A model generated the notes under the pieces. It had not been told where the DNA came from. It searched no databases and saw nothing but the letters and a program-made list of their open reading frames with translations. This document shows positions 31,750-40,550 of a DNA stretch of 64,000 bases, piece after piece. Origin of the DNA: Nocardioides kribbensis (GTDB taxonomy: Bacteria > Actinomycetota > Actinomycetes > Propionibacteriales > Nocardioidaceae). A program made the position numbers and the translations under genes. Within the stretch, counting starts at the first letter, position 1. Every line of letters begins with the position of its first letter. The stretch covers positions 2,501-66,500 of the forward strand of contig NZ_JADCLL010000001.1 in NCBI RefSeq assembly GCF_015070375.1. The letters run 5' to 3'.

Positions 31750-32532
31750 GTGACCGCGATGCCCGCCCTCGACCCCAGCCGCCCGGTGCTCGACCAGCTC
31801 CGGGAGCGGGTCGCGGCCATGGAGGGCGGGCCGGCGCGGGAGGCCGTGGCGACGCACGCCGGGCTCTCCGACCTGCTCCAGCTGCGTGCCGGGGCGACCT
31901 ACTCCGTCGACGCCGCCTCGGTGGGTCTGGCGCTGGCCGCGGAGGCCTCGCGAGCGGGGGAGTGGGTCGGCTTCGCCGGCTGGGCCGACTTCGGCGCGGA
32001 GGCCGCCGCCGAGCTGGGGGTCGACCTGACGCGCACCGTGCTGGTGCCCGAGCCCGGCGAGCACTGGCTCGAGGTGACCGCGGCGCTGGTCGACGTGCTG
32101 CGCGTCGTGGTGCTGCGTCCGCCGGCGAGCGTCGACGCCCGCTCCGCGGGCGTGCTCGACGCCCGGCTGCGCACCCGCTCCTCGGTGCTGGTCGTCCACG
32201 GCGACTGGCCCCGCTGCGACGCCCGGCTGAGCCTGGAGGAGTCGCGCTGGTCGGGCCCCGACCACGGCTCCGGCCGGCTGCGCGCGCGCCGGGCCCGCCT
32301 CGCCGTGCGCCGCGGCACGGCCCCGCCGGCGCGTGCGGAGGTGTGGTTCCCCGGGATCGACGCGCCGCTGGTCGGCGTCGACGAGCGGTCCGACCGTGCG
32401 GCCCGGGCCTCCCGCCCCCGGGGCCCGGTGCTCGAGCCGGTCGGCCCGCGCGGCCCGCGCGGCCCGGCCGGACCCGTCGGCGTGCGTGGGCCGGGCGGCC
32501 TGGTCGTCGAGGAGGCCGGCGCGTGCGGGTGA
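31750..32532 (+). CDS. ImuA'-like protein of the SOS mutagenesis cassette
   Basis: 260 residues. Small RecA-like/SulA-like protein found upstream of imuB in actinobacteria; strands such as GEWVGFAGWADFGAEAA and RVVVLRPPA are recognisable but there is no Walker A motif, so it is not an ATPase. A Gly/Pro-Arg rich tail (GPRGPRGPAGPVGVRGPGG) resembles a disordered linker. Two starts are possible: GTG at 31750, which coincides with the predicted transcription start (leaderless), or ATG at 31759. In M. tuberculosis ImuA' and ImuB are needed for DnaE2-dependent damage mutagenesis. The stop overlaps imuB by ten bases. Confidence 0.8.
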   Translation: MTAMPALDPSRPVLDQLRERVAAMEGGPAREAVATHAGLSDLLQLRAGATYSVDAASVGLALAAEASRAGEWVGFAGWADFGAEAAAELGVDLTRTVLVPEPGEHWLEVTAALVDVLRVVVLRPPASVDARSAGVLDARLRTRSSVLVVHGDWPRCDARLSLEESRWSGPDHGSGRLRARRARLAVRRGTAPPARAEVWFPGIDAPLVGVDERSDRAARASRPRGPVLEPVGPRGPRGPAGPVGVRGPGGLVVEEAGACG

Positions 32533-34280
32533 TGGTGGTGTGGTGCCCCGACTGGTCGGTGGTGGCCGGCCTGGCCGAGGCGCGACGCTCGCGCCAGCTG
32601 CCCGCGGCGGTGCTGGCCGCCGGCGCGGTGGAGGTGTGCAACGGCCCGGCCCGCGACAGCGGCGTACGACGCGGACAGCGCAAGCGCGACGCGCAGGCCC
32701 GCTGCCCCGAGCTGCTGCTGCTGGAGGCCGGTCCGGAGCGCGACGCGCGCCACTTCGAGCCGGTGCTCGCGGCCGTGGAGGAGCTGCGCCCGGGGGTCTC
32801 CCCGATGCGGCCCGGGCTGCTCGCGGTGCGCGCGCCCGGGCGCTACTTCGGCGGGGAGGAGCACGCCGCCGCGCTGGTCGCCCAGACCCTGGTCGACGCC
32901 GGGGTCTGGGACTGCCGCATCGGGGTGGCCGACGACGTGTTCACCGCCGAGCAGGCCGCCCGCACCGCCGCGGTGCAGGCCGCCGTGGTCGTGCCCCCGG
33001 GCGGCTCGGCCGACTTCCTGCGCGGGCTGCCGGTGCGGGTGCTGGAGAGCGACGGGCAGGCCGGGCGCGAGGTCGCCTCGCTGGTGGGTCGTCTCGGGCT
33101 GGGCACGCTGGGCGACCTCGCCGGGCTGCCGCTGGCCTCGGTGCAGGACCGCTTCGGCCGCTACGGCGCCGACCTGTGGCACCGGGTGCGCGGCGCGGGC
33201 CGCAGCGTCCTGGGCGAGCGCACCCCGCCGCCCGACCTCGACGTCGAGGTCGTCTTCGAGCCGCCCCTGGAGTCGGTGGAGGCGGTCTGCTTCAGCGTGC
33301 GCACCACCGCCGAGCGCCTGGTCTCCGGGCTGGCCTCGCGCCAGCTGGTGGCCACCGAGGTGCGGGTCGAGGCCGAGAGCGAGGGCGTCGTCGTCTCCAG
33401 CCGGGCCTGGCTGCACCCGCGCTGCTTCACCGCGCGCGACCTCGTCGACCGGGTGCACTGGCAGCTGCAGGGCGAGGGCGGGTCGCTGCGCTCGCGCCAC
33501 GACGCGGGCGTCGTGCGCGCGCCGGTGGAGCGGGTGCGCTTCGTGCCCGAGACCGTCGAGCCCGCCGCGGCCCACGCCGAGGCGCTGTGGGGCGGCGGCA
33601 GCGACGAGCTCGTCGAGCGGGGGGTGGCGCGGGTGCAGGCGATGATCGGCTTCGAGTCCGTGCTGCGCCCCGTGCTCCAGGGCGGGCGCTCACCGGCGGA
33701 GCGGCAGGCCAGCGTGCCCTGGGGCGAGCGGCCCACCGGGCTGCGCCCCCTCGACCGGCCGTGGCCGACCCGGGTGCCCGGCCCGCCCCCGGTGCGGGTC
33801 TTCAGCCCGCCGCGGGTGGCCGAGGTCGTCGACGGGACCGGCCACCCGGTGGCGGTCAGCGAGCGGGGCGCGGTGAGTGCCGACCCGCGGCGCTTCCGCT
33901 TCGGCGCCGCGCTGCTGGTCGCGGCGCCCGGGTCCGCCGGTGTGCCGCAGCCGGGCGGCCGGGCGGGGGCACAGGAGGGCCTGTGGGCCCTCGAGGACAC
34001 CCCGCAGGTCGTCGCCCGCACCACCGGCCGGCCGCAGGTCGGCGCCGGCGCACACCCGCCCAGCGGGGCACCGGGGGCACCGGGCCGCCCGGGTGAGCGG
34101 CCCTGGCAGCCGGTGGCCTCCTGGGCCGGCCCGTGGCCGGTCGACGAGGAGTGGTGGGTGGAGACCGCGCCGGCCGACGGCTCCCGCGCCGCGCGCTTCC
34201 AGGTCGTCGGCGTCGACGGTCGCGCCTGGCTGCTGCGGTGGAGCACCGCCGGGTGGACCCTCGAGGCGGGCTACGACTGA
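32523..34280 (+). CDS. imuB: ImuB, catalytically inactive Y-family polymerase
   Basis: 585 residues with the layout of a Y-family (DinB) polymerase but without its catalytic acids: the N-terminal strand reads MVVWCPDWSVVA where active enzymes have an Asp, and the second acidic motif is replaced by LLAVRAPGRYFGGEEH. The fingers/thumb region is followed by an HhH-like LGLGTLGDLAGLPLASVQDRFG, then little-finger and a long Pro-rich C terminus with conserved WPVDEEWW...YRVV-like elements. In mycobacteria such ImuB bridges ImuA', DnaE2 and the beta clamp. GTG start overlaps imuA', and the TGATG junction overlaps dnaE2. Confidence 0.93.
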   Translation: MRVMVVWCPDWSVVAGLAEARRSRQLPAAVLAAGAVEVCNGPARDSGVRRGQRKRDAQARCPELLLLEAGPERDARHFEPVLAAVEELRPGVSPMRPGLLAVRAPGRYFGGEEHAAALVAQTLVDAGVWDCRIGVADDVFTAEQAARTAAVQAAVVVPPGGSADFLRGLPVRVLESDGQAGREVASLVGRLGLGTLGDLAGLPLASVQDRFGRYGADLWHRVRGAGRSVLGERTPPPDLDVEVVFEPPLESVEAVCFSVRTTAERLVSGLASRQLVATEVRVEAESEGVVVSSRAWLHPRCFTARDLVDRVHWQLQGEGGSLRSRHDAGVVRAPVERVRFVPETVEPAAAHAEALWGGGSDELVERGVARVQAMIGFESVLRPVLQGGRSPAERQASVPWGERPTGLRPLDRPWPTRVPGPPPVRVFSPPRVAEVVDGTGHPVAVSERGAVSADPRRFRFGAALLVAAPGSAGVPQPGGRAGAQEGLWALEDTPQVVARTTGRPQVGAGAHPPSGAPGAPGRPGERPWQPVASWAGPWPVDEEWWVETAPADGSRAARFQVVGVDGRAWLLRWSTAGWTLEAGYD

Positions 34281-37200
34281 TGGGCTGGTCCAACCCGGCG
34301 GTGCCCTGGCGCGAGCTGGAGAGACGGCTCTCCGGTCGTCCCGGCGCGCCCGGTGCCGAGGACGCGCCGATCTCGCGGCGCAAGCACGCCCGCCCCTCGC
34401 AGCGGCCCATCGAGCGTCCGGCGGCGGTCACGCCGTACGCCGAGCTGCACTGCCACTCCCACTTCAGCTTCCTCGACGGCGCGAGCTCGCCGGGCGAGCT
34501 GGTGGAGGAGGCGGTGCGCCTGGGGCTGAGCGGGCTGGCGCTCACCGACCACGACGGCTTCCACGGCGCGCCGCTGCTGGCCGAGGCCGCGGCCGTGCAC
34601 GATCTGCGCACCGTCTTCGGCGCCGAGCTGTCCCTGGGGCTGACCCGCCCGCAGAACGGCGTGGCCGACCCCGAGGGCTCCCACCTGCTGGTGCTGGCGC
34701 GGGGGGTGGAGGGCTACCACCGGCTCGCGGGCGCGATGACCGAGGCCAACCTGCGCGGCGACGAGAAGGGCCGCCCCGACCACGACCTCGACGAGCTGGC
34801 CGAGCGCGGCCGGGGGCACTGGGTGGTGCTCACCGGCTGCCGTAAGGGCACGGTGCACCGGGCGCTCGCGGCGGGCGGGCCGACGGCCGCGGCCCTCGAG
34901 CTCGACCGGCTCACCGCCCGCTTCGGCCTCGACGGGGTGGTCGTCGAGCTCTCGGCGCGACCGACCCCGCAGGATGCCGAGGCCAACGAGCTGCTGGCCG
35001 GCCTGGCCCGCGACCACGGGCTGCCGGTGGTGGCCACCGGCAACGTCCACTTCGCCCAGCCCTCCGGGCGCCGGCTGGCCGCGGCCATGGCGGCGGTGCG
35101 TGCCCGGCGCAGCCTGGCCGACATGGACGGCTGGCTCGACCTCTCCGGCGCGGCCCACCTGCGCAGCGGGGCGGAGGTGGCCGCGGCGATGGCGACCCGC
35201 CCCGAGGCGGTGCGACGCTCGGTCGCGCTGGCCGAGGAGCTGGCCTTCGACCTGCGCAAGGCCTCCCCGCGCCTGCCCAAGCACCGCATCCCCGAGGGCC
35301 ACACCCCCAGCTCGTGGCTGCGGGTGCTGGCCTGGCGGGGCTTCGAGGAGCGCTACGCCGGCACGCCGATGGAGGCCGAGGCCCGCGAGCGCGTCCACCA
35401 CGAGCTGCGGGTGATCGAGGAGAAGGACTTCGCGGGCTACTTCGTCATCGTGCACGACATCGTCGCCTTCGCGCGCGAGCGCGGCATCCTGTGCCAGGGC
35501 CGCGGCTCGGCGGCCAGCTCCGCGGTCTGCTTCGCGCTCGGCATCACCGCCGTCGACGCCGTCTTCTACCGCCTGCCCTTCGAGCGTTTCATCTCCGCCC
35601 ACCGCGACGAGGAGCCCGACATCGACGTCGACTTCGACTCCGACCGGCGCGAGGAGGTGATCCAGTGGGTCTACCGCACCTACGGGCGGCGCAACGCCGC
35701 CCAGGTCGCCAACGTCGTCGCCTACCGGCCCCGCATGGCGGTGCGCGACGCCGCCAAGGCGCTGGGCCACTCCCAGGGCCAGCAGGACGCCTGGTCCAAG
35801 CAGGTCGACGGCTGGAGCTCGGTGGTGGCCGCCGACGCCCGCGACCCCGAGGGCGGCCCCGCGCTCGACATCCCGCGCCCGGTGGTGGCGCTGGCCGAGC
35901 AGCTGCTGGGGGCGCCGCGCCACCTCGGCATCCACTCCGGCGGCATGGTGCTGACCGAGCGCCCGGTGGGGGAGGTGTGCCCGATCGAGCGGGCCCGCAT
36001 GGAGGACCGCACGGTGCTGCAGTGGGACAAGGACGGCTGCGAGTCGATGGGGCTGGTGAAGTTCGACCTGCTGGGCCTGGGCATGCTCGGCGCGCTCGAC
36101 CACATGATGCGCCTCACCGAGGAGCACCTGGGGGAGCGCTGGACCCTGGCCACGATCCCGCGCGAGGAGCCTGCGGTCTACGACATGCTCTGCCGCGCCG
36201 ACTCCATCGGCGTCTTCCAGGTCGAGAGCCGCGCCCAGATCGGCACGCTGCCGCGCCTGCAGCCGCGGGAGTTCTACGACCTGGCCATCGAGATCGCCCT
36301 CATCCGCCCCGGGCCGATCCAGGGCGGTGCGGTCCACCCCTACGTGCGCCGGGCCACCGGCAAGGAGCCGGTCGTCTACGACCACCCCGAGCTGGTGCCG
36401 GTGCTCGAGCGCACCCGCGGGGTGCCGCTCTTCCAGGAGCAGCTGATGGCGATGGCGGTGACCCTGGGCGACTGCTCGCGCGACGACGCCGACCTGCTGC
36501 GCCGGGCCATGGGCTCCAAGCGCGGCGTCGAGCGGATCGAGAGCGTCAAGGCGAAGCTCTACGCCGGCATGGAGCGCCGCGGGCTGGTCGGCGACGCCGC
36601 CGACGCGATCTACGTCAAGATCCTCTCGTTCGCCAACTTCGGCTTCGCGGAGTCCCACGCGCTGAGCTTCGCGCTGCTGGTCTACGCCTCGTCGTGGTTC
36701 AAGCTGCACTACCCCGCGGCCTTCCTGGTCGGCCTGCTGCGCACCCAGCCGATGGGCTTCTACTCCCCGCAGTCGCTGGTGGGCGACGCCCGCCGCCACG
36801 GCGTCGAGGTACGCCGCCCCGACCTGGCCCGCTCCGGGGTGCAGGCCGGGCTCGAGCCGGTGGACCCGGGCGAGCCGGGCGCGGCGCGGGAAGGGTCGAC
36901 GACGACGGGTGCGACCGGTCTCGACGAGTGCCTCGCGGCCTCCTTCGAGCGCGCGGAGTGGGACCCGGCCCGCCCCGACCCCACCCGCACCCACCGACGC
37001 GACGGCCACCTGGTCGTGCGCCTGGGGCTGGACTCGGTGCGCGGGATCGGCGCCGACGTCGCGGCGCGGATCGTGGCCGCGCGCGCGGAGGCGGCGTACA
37101 CCTCGGTGACCGACCTGTCACGGCGCGCGGGGCTGTCGACCCAGCAGCTGGAGGCGCTCGCCACCGCCGGGGCGCTGGAGTGCCTGGGGCTCGACCGGCG

Positions 37201-37729
37201 CCAGGCGCTGTGGGCCGCGGGCGCCTCGGAGAGCGCCGACCACCTGCCGGGCTCCACGCCCTCGCCGGCCCCGCCGACGCTGCCCGGCATGAGCCCGGAG
37301 GAGGTGACCCTGGCCGACCTCTGGGCCACCCGGGTCTCGCCCGAGACCCACCCGGTCGAGCACCTGCGCGAGCTGCTCACCGGCAGCGGCATCTCCTCGG
37401 TGGCCGACCTCGCGCGCACCGAGCCCGGCAGACGCGTGCACGTCGCGGGCCTGGTCACCCACCGGCAGCGCCCGGGCACCGCGCAGGGCATCACCTTCCT
37501 CAACGTCGAGGACGAGACCGGGATGCTCAACGTCGTCTGCTCGGTGGGCGTGATGCGCGCCCACCGCTCCGCGGCGCGGGGCGCGGTCGCGGTGGTGGTG
37601 CGCGGGATCCTCGAGCGGGAGGAGGGCGTGACCAACCTGGTCGCCGACCGCGTGGTCACCCTCGACTCGGTCATCGCCGGTGCGGGCTCGGCCCTCCAGC
37701 TGCGCCAGACCTCCCGCGACTTCCGCTGA
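34280..37729 (+). CDS. dnaE2: Error-prone DNA polymerase III alpha subunit DnaE2
   Basis: 1149 residues. An N-terminal PHP domain begins YAELHCHSHFSFLDGASSP; the palm carries the catalytic acids D447-I-D449-V-D451-F (EEPDIDVDFDSDRR). Fingers contain GRGSAASSAVCFALGI and the tail holds an HhH (LSTQQLEALATAGAL) and an OB-fold (RVHVAGLVTHRQRPGTAQGITFLNVEDETG). DnaE2 bypasses damaged template in the SOS response. The ATG at 34280 overlaps the imuB stop. About 45 residues precede the PHP domain. The beta-clamp-binding motif is not clear in it, as expected if ImuB supplies clamp binding. Confidence 0.96.
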   Translation: MGWSNPAVPWRELERRLSGRPGAPGAEDAPISRRKHARPSQRPIERPAAVTPYAELHCHSHFSFLDGASSPGELVEEAVRLGLSGLALTDHDGFHGAPLLAEAAAVHDLRTVFGAELSLGLTRPQNGVADPEGSHLLVLARGVEGYHRLAGAMTEANLRGDEKGRPDHDLDELAERGRGHWVVLTGCRKGTVHRALAAGGPTAAALELDRLTARFGLDGVVVELSARPTPQDAEANELLAGLARDHGLPVVATGNVHFAQPSGRRLAAAMAAVRARRSLADMDGWLDLSGAAHLRSGAEVAAAMATRPEAVRRSVALAEELAFDLRKASPRLPKHRIPEGHTPSSWLRVLAWRGFEERYAGTPMEAEARERVHHELRVIEEKDFAGYFVIVHDIVAFARERGILCQGRGSAASSAVCFALGITAVDAVFYRLPFERFISAHRDEEPDIDVDFDSDRREEVIQWVYRTYGRRNAAQVANVVAYRPRMAVRDAAKALGHSQGQQDAWSKQVDGWSSVVAADARDPEGGPALDIPRPVVALAEQLLGAPRHLGIHSGGMVLTERPVGEVCPIERARMEDRTVLQWDKDGCESMGLVKFDLLGLGMLGALDHMMRLTEEHLGERWTLATIPREEPAVYDMLCRADSIGVFQVESRAQIGTLPRLQPREFYDLAIEIALIRPGPIQGGAVHPYVRRATGKEPVVYDHPELVPVLERTRGVPLFQEQLMAMAVTLGDCSRDDADLLRRAMGSKRGVERIESVKAKLYAGMERRGLVGDAADAIYVKILSFANFGFAESHALSFALLVYASSWFKLHYPAAFLVGLLRTQPMGFYSPQSLVGDARRHGVEVRRPDLARSGVQAGLEPVDPGEPGAAREGSTTTGATGLDECLAASFERAEWDPARPDPTRTHRRDGHLVVRLGLDSVRGIGADVAARIVAARAEAAYTSVTDLSRRAGLSTQQLEALATAGALECLGLDRRQALWAAGASESADHLPGSTPSPAPPTLPGMSPEEVTLADLWATRVSPETHPVEHLRELLTGSGISSVADLARTEPGRRVHVAGLVTHRQRPGTAQGITFLNVEDETGMLNVVCSVGVMRAHRSAARGAVAVVVRGILEREEGVTNLVADRVVTLDSVIAGAGSALQLRQTSRDFR

Positions 37730-37850
37730 CCACCCGCGCTGGAGCCCGGTCGGGTGCGTGCGGCGGGGTCGATTCCGGACCTGGAGCCGGGGTGTTGTAG
37801 TGTTCACGCGCTGTCCCGGTCACGCTCGCGTGGCCGCACGGGGCGGGGTT

Positions 37851-37930
<80 letters not shown>

Positions 37931-37971
37931 AACCGGCTCTGACCAGCGGAAACGTTGGGTCAGAGCCGGTT
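37931..37971 (+). terminator. Terminator of tRNA-Pro
   Basis: Perfect 14-bp stem AACCGGCTCTGACC / GGTCAGAGCCGGTT with a 13-base loop, 6 bases after the tRNA, followed by a T-rich TCTGGTTGT. It belongs to the island side of the attachment repeat. Confidence 0.88.
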
Positions 37972-38028
37972 CTGGTTGTGACGTGGAACCGCAGAATGGT
38001 CGTCTACTAGTCCTGAACGACTTCGCGC

Positions 38029-38645
38029 CTACGAATCCGAGTTCGTGTCGTCGTTCTCAGCGAGCCGCTCGAGGAGCTCGGAGAGGTCGGCCGACACCGG
38101 CGGTTTGGCGATGTAGTGGTCGCGGGTGACCTGGGTCGAGGAGTGACCCAATCGGCGCGAGGCGAGCTCGGAGGTGGTCGCCTCGGAGATGAGCGTCGCC
38201 ACCGTCTTGCGGAACGTATGGGGGGTCACCCATTCGTAACCGGTGTCCTTGCGGATCTGCCGCCACCGCCGCTCGATGTTGACGACCTGGTGCCAGGTGC
38301 CGTTGCGGGTGGCGAAGACGGCGTCGTTCTCGTTGGGTGTCGCGAACTCCCGTCGCACCCGGAGCAGGTCGGCAGCGAACCGGGGGAGTACGACGGTCCG
38401 TCGGCTGGTGTCCGTTTTCGGTGTGGCCTTCCGGTAGGTGCCTTTGCCGGTCTCGGTCTTGATCGTTCCCGACACCGACAACGTGGGCAGATCCCCGTCG
38501 AGATCCAGGTCGTTCCAGTGCACGGCGAGGATCTAGCCGATGCGGCAACCGGTGGCGAGCATCAGGTCGATGATGTCGGCTATGTCGCCGGTGGCCTTGG
38601 TCCGGGGCGGTCCGCGTTGAGCCACCGGCGTACGGCGGCGCGGAT
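38029..38645 (-). pseudogene. Broken tyrosine-type integrase
   Basis: The C-terminal catalytic domain reads ILAVHWNDLDLDG... HTFRKTVATLISEATT, RLGHSSTQVTRDHYI (catalytic H-x-x-R, H and Y present). Upstream the coding sense continues through DIIDLMLATGCRIG, but the next codon, which should be Glu in CRIGE next to catalytic Arg I, is TAG (38533-38535). Further up, RRWLNADRPGP is in another frame, with an apparent one-base deletion near 38596-38601. Everything N-terminal to that is missing or unrecognisable. So two lesions plus truncation: no active integrase. Its position next to tRNA-Pro and the attachment repeats identifies it as the island's integrase. Confidence 0.88.
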
Positions 38646-38706
38646 CTGGACCAAGGATCCGCTTGCGGCGACCGGACCCCAGGATGCGCGAGGTAGCGTC
38701 CCGAGC

Positions 38707-39489
38707 ATGACGTTAAACCATGTTCGACGCGGAAGCGGGAGCCCGCTGTTGCTCGTGCACGGTCTGGGCGCCGGGTTGCTGTCGTGGACCCCCATCATCG
38801 ACGAACTGGCACAGCACCGCGAGGTCATCGCTGTCGATCTACCTGGGTTCGGCGAGACGCCGCCCTTGACCGGCGAGGTCTCGATCGCCACCCTGACCGA
38901 CTCCGTCGCGGACTTCATCCGCGAACAGGGCCTGGACGGGGTCTCCACCGTCGGCCAGTCAATGGGCGGTCGAATGGTGCTCGAGCTCGCACGACGCGGA
39001 GTCGGCGGCGACACCGTGGCGCTGGACCCGGGCGGGTTCTGGAGCGACCGCGAGCTCGTCGTCTTCGGCGCCACCCTGCGGCCCTCGATCGCACTGGTCC
39101 GAGCACTGCGAGGCACGCTGCCATCACTGCTCGGCAACCCCGTGGGAAGGACTCTGCTGCTCGCACAGTTGTCGACGCGGCCCTGGGCGCTCTCGCGCGA
39201 GATCGTGCTGCCAGACGTGCGCGGGCTGGCCGACTCCCCGTCGACTGGCGCCGCCCTCGACGCTCTGACCAAGGGGCCCAAGCAACAGGGCGCCCCGGCT
39301 GGCACAGTGCCCGGACGCGTCACGATCGGGTGGGGGCGCCGTGACCTGGTGACCGTGCCGAGGCAGGCCGCACGCGCGACCGAGCTATTCCCCGACGCCG
39401 TGCTGCACTGGTTCGAGCGGTGCGGTCACTTTCCGCAATGGGACGCACCGCGCGAAGCGACCCAACTGATCCTCGACCGCACCCGCTGA
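38707..39489 (+). CDS. Alpha/beta hydrolase, island cargo
   Basis: 260 residues, complete alpha/beta-hydrolase fold with oxyanion HGLGAG, nucleophile elbow GQSMGG (S85), acid D213 in GWGRRDL and H241 in CGHFPQW. Substrate unknown; esterase or C-C hydrolase are both possible. The third codon is TTA, very rare in this high-GC setting, and several codons are softer than in neighbouring genes, consistent with transfer. TAGCGT (38694-38699) 7 bases before the ATG predicts a leaderless mRNA. It lies between the integrase remnant, on the other strand, and the right-hand attachment repeat. Confidence 0.85.
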   Translation: MTLNHVRRGSGSPLLLVHGLGAGLLSWTPIIDELAQHREVIAVDLPGFGETPPLTGEVSIATLTDSVADFIREQGLDGVSTVGQSMGGRMVLELARRGVGGDTVALDPGGFWSDRELVVFGATLRPSIALVRALRGTLPSLLGNPVGRTLLLAQLSTRPWALSREIVLPDVRGLADSPSTGAALDALTKGPKQQGAPAGTVPGRVTIGWGRRDLVTVPRQAARATELFPDAVLHWFERCGHFPQWDAPREATQLILDRTR

Positions 39490-39791
39490 GTCCCGTCGCG
39501 CTGCCGAGCGGACAACAGCGCCCATCGCCGTAGGCGGATCGGCTTACGGGACGGCTGACCCGCACTTCGCCACCAGAGCTCGCGTCGCTAGGCCGAGTCG
39601 GCGGATGCGGCAGGGACGGTCCCAACGAGGCCGGGCACATCGATGGACGTTCACTGGTCGAGAACCCCGTCAGATCCCGGCCAAGGGAAACTCGTTCGAA
39701 CAAAGTCTCGCCAGGTCCCAGGGTGGAGTCCTTGCAGGTCAGAGCCGGAAAGGGCAAGCAGAACCAGACGTCGCTTCACAGCCTGATCAAC
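39490..39791. other. Island remainder without a recognisable gene
   Basis: Reading frames exist on both strands but none shows protein-like composition, a start with a ribosome site, or a recognisable domain. I see no tRNA, IS end or integrase fragment in it. It ends at the right-hand copy of the tRNA repeat. Confidence 0.5.
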
Positions 39792-39833
39792 GTCAAGGGG
39801 ACAAAGGTTCACATCCTGTCAGCCCGACCGGAG
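39792..39833 (+). repeat. attR-like repeat: partial copy of tRNA-Pro 3' end
   Basis: 42 bases, 37 identical to 37889-37930. Differences (ACAA for TCGC in the variable/T-stem region, C for A in the T loop, G for A after the 3' end) break the T stem, so this is not a functional tRNA part. It is followed by a second terminator hairpin. Confidence 0.78.
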
Positions 39834-39847
39834 AAGATGCAGGTGGG

Positions 39848-39877
39848 AGAGGGTGCCGGAGCGATCCGGCACCCTCT
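39848..39877 (+). terminator. Hairpin after the attR repeat, probably the original tRNA-Pro terminator
   Basis: Perfect 13-bp stem AGAGGGTGCCGGA / TCCGGCACCCTCT with a GCGA tetraloop, starting 15 bases after the partial tRNA copy and followed by TCTCG. Its spacing from the repeat is like that of 37931-37971 from the real tRNA. Confidence 0.8.
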
Positions 39878-39929
39878 TCTCGCGTCTCGGGACTTCCTTC
39901 GACACAGGCAGATCAGCCAGGATGGATGC

Positions 39930-40133
39930 GTGTCCAGGGTCCTGCTGCTCGGCATCGCTGCCGTCCTGATCGCCACGACGTCCGGACTGGCCGGCTACGT
40001 CCTCGGCCGCGCCGAGGTGTCTGCGTGCCAGGAGGACCTGCGCACGACCATCGAGGCGCTGGAGAGGTCGCAGTCGCGTGCCCCCGACGACAGCGCGGTG
40101 TACGGCGTCTCCGGCGGCAGCTGCCTGCGATGA
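39930..40133 (+). CDS. Small single-span membrane protein
   Basis: 67 residues from GTG at 39930 (AGGATGG upstream). A hydrophobic N-terminal segment RVLLLGIAAVLIATTSGLAGY spans the membrane, followed by a short polar, partly helical domain with two cysteines (SACQEDL and GGSCLR). The frame is open further upstream to 39723, but that passes through the tRNA remnant and terminator and is not coding. The stop overlaps the next start (ATGA), so the two are a coupled pair. Family not recognised. Confidence 0.55.
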   Translation: MSRVLLLGIAAVLIATTSGLAGYVLGRAEVSACQEDLRTTIEALERSQSRAPDDSAVYGVSGGSCLR

Positions 40134-40453
40134 CGGGCGGGACCAGCGTGCCTCGATTCTCCGGCTTCTCCTACGGACCGCTGCAGCCCGGTGACGTGGC
40201 CGACTCAGATCCCGTCACCTACGTCGAGCTGCGGCACCACGAGTACGCCGGGCCGTTCTGGGACGACGAAGGTGGCCTTGGCGAGGACTACGCCGACTGG
40301 GAGCCGTACGGGATGACCCGTGCCACGTTCGACGCCTGCTGCCGGTGGAGCGAGACGGGTGGTGGCGATGAGGAGAAGGCAGGACTGCTCGCGCTGTTGC
40401 GCGCGGAGCTGCCGTCGAGCATCGAGGTGGAGTCACCGCCAGCGGGGGAGTGA
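40130..40453 (+). CDS. Hypothetical acidic protein coupled to the small membrane protein
   Basis: 107 residues, acidic, rich in aromatic residues (VTYVELRHHEYAGPFWDDEGG, DYADWEPYG), with a helical C-terminal half (EEKAGLLALLRAEL). No signal peptide and no recognisable domain. It starts at ATG 40130, overlapping the upstream gene by four bases. Just outside the right-hand island repeat; whether it belonged to an older, larger island is unknown. Confidence 0.6.
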   Translation: MTGGTSVPRFSGFSYGPLQPGDVADSDPVTYVELRHHEYAGPFWDDEGGLGEDYADWEPYGMTRATFDACCRWSETGGGDEEKAGLLALLRAELPSSIEVESPPAGE

Positions 40454-40491
40454 GCAGGGGCGCCTGCCTGCGTCACCATCGACCCGGCGTG

Positions 40492-40533
40492 CGACGACCG
40501 CCGCTCCCCTACGAGGGGCTGCGGCGGTCGTCG
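40492..40533. terminator. Bidirectional terminator between convergent genes
   Basis: 13-bp outer stem CGACGACCGCCGC / GCGGCGGTCGTCG continued inward by CCCCT/AGGGG around an ACG loop. It lies between the rightward 40130 gene and the leftward DUF3618 gene. Confidence 0.82.
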
Positions 40534-40550
40534 TACGTCGTGCGCGCGGC

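Noticed and set aside
39690..39700. Possible second LexA box at TCGTTCGAAC
   Set aside because: The half sites are in the wrong order (GTTCGAAC, not CGAAC-N4-GTTCG).
39792..39824. Second functional tRNA
   Set aside because: Only the 3' part is present and the T stem is broken by substitutions; no D arm or acceptor 5' strand precedes it.
39723..39929. N-terminal extension of the small membrane protein through the attR repeat
   Set aside because: It would translate a tRNA fragment and a terminator hairpin; GTG 39930 has a ribosome site and places the membrane helix at the N terminus.
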